Origin: DATAYA01 sp036272815
Lineage (GTDB): Bacteria > Pseudomonadota > Alphaproteobacteria > Acetobacterales > Acetobacteraceae
Direction of reading: 5' to 3'
DNA length: 26,320 nt
Assembly: GCA_036272815.1 (NCBI GenBank)
Contig: DATAYA010000007.1
Coordinates: 1-26,320 of the forward strand
In this document: one piece after another, positions 23,087 through 26,320 of the stretch
Numbering within the stretch: the stretch's first letter is position 1
Layout of the letters: the number at the start of each line of letters is the position of its first letter
The notes under the pieces: model-generated
Database searches by the model: none
What the model saw: the letters and a program-made list of their open reading frames with translations, nothing else
What the model was told of the DNA's origin: nothing
Translations under genes and position numbers: made by a program

Positions 23087-24334
23087 ATGGCGGGATGCCG
23101 GATCGGGCGTTCTTGCGCCGTGCGACACCCCCGTTCAAGCATCGCCGAGCTGATCGTGCTGCTTCTCCTGGCAGCGCCGGGGCTGGCAACCGCGCGGGCG
23201 GCATCGGCGAAGATCCCGAGCGAGAAGATCACGATCGGCGTGCTCGACAGCGGCGGCGGCGACAGCAGCGAGCGGCGTGCGCGCAGCGTTCTGGTGGCGG
23301 CGGAGGTCGCGGCGGAGGAGTTCGAGACACACTCGGGCCGCACCGACACGGAGATGCTGTACTCGCCCGACGGCGCCGATCCGGCGCGCGCGCCCGCTCT
23401 CGCCGCGAGCTGGCTCGACCACGACGATGCGGCGGCGATCGTCGACAGCTTCGGCGGCGCCGGCGACGACGCCATCGCGCGGGACGCGGCGGCGCGGCAT
23501 CGCGCGATGCTGGTCTCCAGCCTGCTCGGTGATGCGCCGCCGGCGCTGTGCGGCTCGGACGTCCTGCGCTGGGGGCCGGACCTCGGTGCCTATACCGCGG
23601 CTCTCGTGGCGGCACTGGCGCCGCAGCGCGGTCGGCGCTGGTTTGTGATCGCGGCGGCCGATGCCGTGGGCGCGGCCGTGCAGCGCGACATCGCGACTGG
23701 CGCACGGTCGAAAAATCTGTCCCTGGTCGGCACGGCCACGACGGCGCCGGGCCAGCGCGATTACACGCCTGCTCTGCTGCAGGCGGCAAAGGCAGGCGCG
23801 CAGGTGATCGTGCTGGCCCTCGGCGGTCGCGATCTCGCCGACGCCGTCCGGGATGCCGCGGCACTCGGGCTCACCACGCGCGCGACCGTCGCGGCGCCGC
23901 TGGCGCGCCTCGACGACATCGCCGCGATCGGCCTGGCGGACGCGGAGAACATCGTGGTGCCGGCAAGCTTCTTCTGGGACGAGAACGAGGCCACGCGCGC
24001 CTTCGCACGGCATTTCGCCGGCCGCACCGGCGATCGCCTGCCGGATGCGAACCAGGCCGCGGTCTATCAGCTCGTCGCAGCCTATCTGCGTGCCGCGAAG
24101 GCCGCCCGCAGCATCGATGCGGCCGCCGTCCTCGGCCGTCTGAAATCCGCGCCGATCCCGGGTGCGTGGTCCGGCAGTGTTGCCGCCCGCCCCGATGGCA
24201 CCGTTCCGCAGCCGATCGGCATCTATCGCGTCAAGCGCCCGGAGCAGTCGCGCGGTCCGGGGGACGACTACGCACGGATCGCGATGATCCCCGTGGCGAC
24301 CGCCTATGCGCGGCCGGAATGTGGTGGGCCCTGA
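23087..24334 (+). CDS. Periplasmic substrate-binding protein, branched-chain amino acid type
   Basis: This is a 415-aa periplasmic binding protein of the type I, Leu/Ile/Val-like fold. A signal segment is seen (AELIVLLLLAAPGLATARAA), then KITIGVLDSGGGDSSERRAR as the first strand, a central hinge region and FVIAAADAVGAAVQRDIATG. Residues QVIVLALGGRDLADAVRDAA and the conserved AENIVVPASFFWDENEATRAF with DANQAAVYQLVAAYLRAAKA are typical of the second lobe. No ABC ATPase or permease lies nearby, so it is an orphan. Its 3' end converges with the M20 peptidase gene at a distance of 6 bases. ATG 23087 lacks a clear ribosome binding site; GTG 23120 is an alternative just before the signal. Such orphans sometimes sit with PQQ or cytochrome systems; the ligand is unknown. 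Confidence 0.8.
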   Translation: MAGCRIGRSCAVRHPRSSIAELIVLLLLAAPGLATARAASAKIPSEKITIGVLDSGGGDSSERRARSVLVAAEVAAEEFETHSGRTDTEMLYSPDGADPARAPALAASWLDHDDAAAIVDSFGGAGDDAIARDAAARHRAMLVSSLLGDAPPALCGSDVLRWGPDLGAYTAALVAALAPQRGRRWFVIAAADAVGAAVQRDIATGARSKNLSLVGTATTAPGQRDYTPALLQAAKAGAQVIVLALGGRDLADAVRDAAALGLTTRATVAAPLARLDDIAAIGLADAENIVVPASFFWDENEATRAFARHFAGRTGDRLPDANQAAVYQLVAAYLRAAKAARSIDAAAVLGRLKSAPIPGAWSGSVAARPDGTVPQPIGIYRVKRPEQSRGPGDDYARIAMIPVATAYARPECGGP

Positions 24335-24340
24335 TCCGCC

Positions 24341-25630
24341 TCAGGCGAGGCGTTCGACGCCGCACCATTCGGCGATCAGGAGTGCGATCACGCGCGTCAC
24401 GTCGTGCAGCGAGTCGAGACCGACGCTCTCGTCGATGCCGTGGATCGCATTCGCCTCCGGCCCGTAACAGGTCGCCTGCGTGGACTGATAGTTCGTGTAG
24501 AACCGCGCATCGGTCAGCGCCGGCACCGCCCAGGACCGCAATTCCTCGCCGACGACGTCGCGGTGCAGCGCCGCGACCGCGCGCGAGATCGGCTGCCCCT
24601 GCGGCATGATCGCGCCGTCGGCGACGAAGCCGCGGAACGCGACCGCGACGTGCGTGCCGCGCAGTCGGGCATCGCCCGCCGCCTCGGCGACGACCTGCTC
24701 GATCTCCGCCCGCACCGCGCGTGCGGTGCGCCCCGGCATCACGCCGACGCGCAGGCCGATGCGCGCGCGGGTCGGCACCGAGCTGTTCCATTCGCCACCC
24801 TCGATAGTGCCGAGATTGACGTTGATCGGGTGGTTGTCCGACGCGAAGGCCGGGTGCCGGTGCTCGGCGCGGTTCATCGCCGCCTCGTAGACGCGGAACT
24901 TTTCCGCGATGACATAGGCGGCGTCGATCGCGTTGATCCCAGCGTGCATCTCGCGCACATGCGTGGGCCGCCCGGTGACCGTGACCCAGGCCCACACCAC
25001 GCCGACCTGCGCGGTGTACAGCGCGGAAAAACCCGGCCCCGGCTCGGGGATCAGGCAGGCATCCGGTTTCGGCAGTGCCTGCATCACCGCGAGCGCGCCA
25101 TTGCCGGTGCATTCCTCCTCGATCACGGCGGCGAATTGCAACTCGGCGGCCGGTTGCAGCCCGGCCGTGCGCAGCGCCCGCCACGCCACGACGATGGCGG
25201 CGAGCCCGGCCTTCATGTCGCCAGCACCGCGGCCGAACATCCGCCCCTGACGGATCGCGGGCTCGAACGGCGGCGTGGTCCAGAGTTCGGCTGCACCCTC
25301 CGGCACCACGTCCACGTGCCCTTGCAGCATCAGGCTGCGGCCGCGCGGCGGGCCGGACGGGCTATGGACGGCGACCACATTGTCGCGCCCGGCATAAGGC
25401 GCCAGCGGCGGCGAAAAGCCCGGATGGTCCGCGAGCGCCGCCTCGTCGACCGGCACGTGCGCGGGCACGAGCCCGGCTTCGCGCCAGATCGCGGCCATCT
25501 CGGTAAGGCAGGACTGCTCCTCTCCGAGGAGGCTGCGGTGGCGCACCAGGCGCGTGAGGAGGGCCGTCTCCTCGCCCCGCATCGCATCCACCGCCTCGAT
25601 GATGGCGCGACGCGCGCCAGGGTCTATCAT
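24341..25630 (-). CDS. M20-family metallopeptidase / ArgE-DapE-type deacylase
   Basis: The 429-aa cytoplasmic enzyme of the M20 family removes acyl or amino acid groups using two zinc ions. Metal and catalytic motifs are intact: LQGHVDVVPEG (His and catalytic Asp), GRGAGDMKAGLAAI (bridging Asp), AVIEEECTGNGAL (catalytic Glu and metal Glu), CLIPEPGP and the final metal His in NAIHGIDESVGL. The dimerisation lid has VTVTGRPTHVREMHAGINAI. ATG 25630 has a strong GAGGAG six bases upstream. It stands alone, converging with the binding protein gene and divergent from the secreted protein gene. The exact substrate (acetylornithine, succinyl-diaminopimelate or a peptide) cannot be told. Confidence 0.92.
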   Translation of the reverse strand: MIDPGARRAIIEAVDAMRGEETALLTRLVRHRSLLGEEQSCLTEMAAIWREAGLVPAHVPVDEAALADHPGFSPPLAPYAGRDNVVAVHSPSGPPRGRSLMLQGHVDVVPEGAAELWTTPPFEPAIRQGRMFGRGAGDMKAGLAAIVVAWRALRTAGLQPAAELQFAAVIEEECTGNGALAVMQALPKPDACLIPEPGPGFSALYTAQVGVVWAWVTVTGRPTHVREMHAGINAIDAAYVIAEKFRVYEAAMNRAEHRHPAFASDNHPINVNLGTIEGGEWNSSVPTRARIGLRVGVMPGRTARAVRAEIEQVVAEAAGDARLRGTHVAVAFRGFVADGAIMPQGQPISRAVAALHRDVVGEELRSWAVPALTDARFYTNYQSTQATCYGPEANAIHGIDESVGLDSLHDVTRVIALLIAEWCGVERLA

Positions 25631-25738
25631 GTCGGTCTCCTCGGGATCGCCTCAAGCCAAAGTGAGGCAGGTCCGCGGAGGCGGGCAACCCCGGCGGGAC
25701 GTTCGTTGAGCAACACCACGGATTTTGGGAGACGGAAC

Positions 25739-26320
25739 ATGCGCATGATAGCACTCGGAGCGGGCCTGGCCCTGCTCGGCGGCATCGGGATCGCACAGGC
25801 GCAGGTGCCGCCCACGCCGGATAGCGGTGCCGGCGGTGCCACGCCGTCCGGCCGGCCGGTGCTGCTCCTGCCGCTCCCGCAGGGTGGCTATGCGATCGCG
25901 CAGCCGACCGGATCGACAACCGGCCAGGCGCCGGCGCTGCCCGGGGTGGCTGGCCAGCCGCAGGGCGAGCATCAGCAGCAGGGCGAGCATCAGCAGTGGC
26001 AAGGGCGGATGCGGCCGATGACGGGCGGCGCGATGGGCAACGAGGCGCTGCGCGGCCGCATGGGGCAGGACTGGCAGCGCCACCGGATGCAGGGCCAGGG
26101 CGGTGCGATCTTCGCCTTCCGGCGAGGCCCGGCCCACATCTTCATCCGCTGCGCCGCGGATGAGCCGATGCAGGCCTGCGTCACCGCGGCGTCGACGCTG
26201 ATCGACAAGGTGGCGGGCCTTCGCCGGGGCGGTGCGACGCCGGGCGGCGCCGGGGCGACGCCGGGTTCCGGCAGCAGCAGCGGCTCTGGGAGCAGCAGCG
26301 GCACCAGCGGCTCCGGGAGC
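25739..26320 (+). CDS. Secreted Gln/Gly/Ser-rich protein, partial at the window end
   Basis: An open frame runs from ATG 25739 (GGGAG 7 bases upstream) to the last base, 194 codons without a stop. The product begins with a signal peptide (IALGAGLALLGGIGIAQAQ, cleavage after AQA), then a Pro/Gly-rich stretch and a duplicated QGEHQQ motif (25960-25996). A conserved-looking core follows: GGAIFAFRRGPAHIFIRCAA, then DEPMQACVTAASTLIDKVAG, with two cysteines that could form a disulfide. The end is a Gly/Ser-rich low-complexity tail (SGSGSSSGTSGSGS) that continues beyond the window. It diverges from the peptidase gene. No family is recognised; an envelope or periplasmic role is inferred from the signal peptide. 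Confidence 0.75.
   Translation, partial: MRMIALGAGLALLGGIGIAQAQVPPTPDSGAGGATPSGRPVLLLPLPQGGYAIAQPTGSTTGQAPALPGVAGQPQGEHQQQGEHQQWQGRMRPMTGGAMGNEALRGRMGQDWQRHRMQGQGGAIFAFRRGPAHIFIRCAADEPMQACVTAASTLIDKVAGLRRGGATPGGAGATPGSGSSSGSGSSSGTSGSGS

Noticed and set aside
1..26320. CRISPR arrays, tRNA or rRNA genes, insertion sequences
   Set aside because: No regularly spaced repeats, no tRNA cloverleaf, no transposase motif and no rRNA sequence were seen when reading both strands.

Overview
This window is high-GC DNA that reads as an alphaproteobacterium of the Rhodospirillales type, perhaps Acetobacteraceae. The RpoC C-terminus, the presence of Cox11 and the general protein style point that way; family-level placement is a guess. 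The dominant feature is a complete respiratory locus on the minus strand (about 10.6-21.8 kb). It encodes alternative complex III (actABCDEF), a small accessory membrane protein, and a caa3-type cytochrome c oxidase (coxB with a fused cytochrome c, coxA, coxC, coxD). The genes overlap or abut almost without gaps, so they look like one translationally coupled operon. Electrons would pass from quinol to ActB/ActC, through the ActA and ActE hemes, to the CoxB cytochrome and CuA, and then to heme/CuB in CoxA. CoxA carries the YSHPAVY signature of the A2 oxidase subfamily.

Layout: 1-942 is the 3' end of rpoC, with an in-frame TAG at 121-123, followed by a strong terminator. Then come a 37-residue single-span small ORF, a minus-strand cox11/ctaG gene fused to a cytochrome c domain, and a minus-strand exported proline-rich protein. 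A decayed region at 2.7-4.7 kb holds a truncated FAD/NAD oxidoreductase (crtI-like) start, an intact SMP-30/gluconolactonase gene, a wrecked molybdopterin oxidoreductase gene and a REP-like palindromic repeat. At 4.7-8.6 kb a tight plus-strand cassette encodes a DUF2064 transferase, a GT87-like membrane glycosyltransferase, a radical SAM/SPASM protein and a GT2 glycosyltransferase. A frameshifted AI-2E/PerM-family transporter gene converges on it.

Upstream of actA and divergent from it lie a caa3-type CtaG assembly factor and an orphan periplasmic substrate-binding protein. These are followed by a convergent M20 peptidase gene and, divergent from that, a secreted Gln/Gly/Ser-rich protein that runs off the window. 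The oxidase locus is therefore flanked by two unrelated CuB-insertion factors, Cox11 (about 8 kb beyond its coxD end) and caa3_CtaG. No heme A or heme O synthase or SCO gene lies in the window.

The most unusual items are the amber codon in rpoC, the Cox11-cytochrome c fusion, the ACIII-A2 oxidase operon in an apparent alphaproteobacterium, and the radical SAM/glycosyltransferase cassette, whose product I cannot name. The rpoC stop and the transporter frameshift could both be sequence errors.
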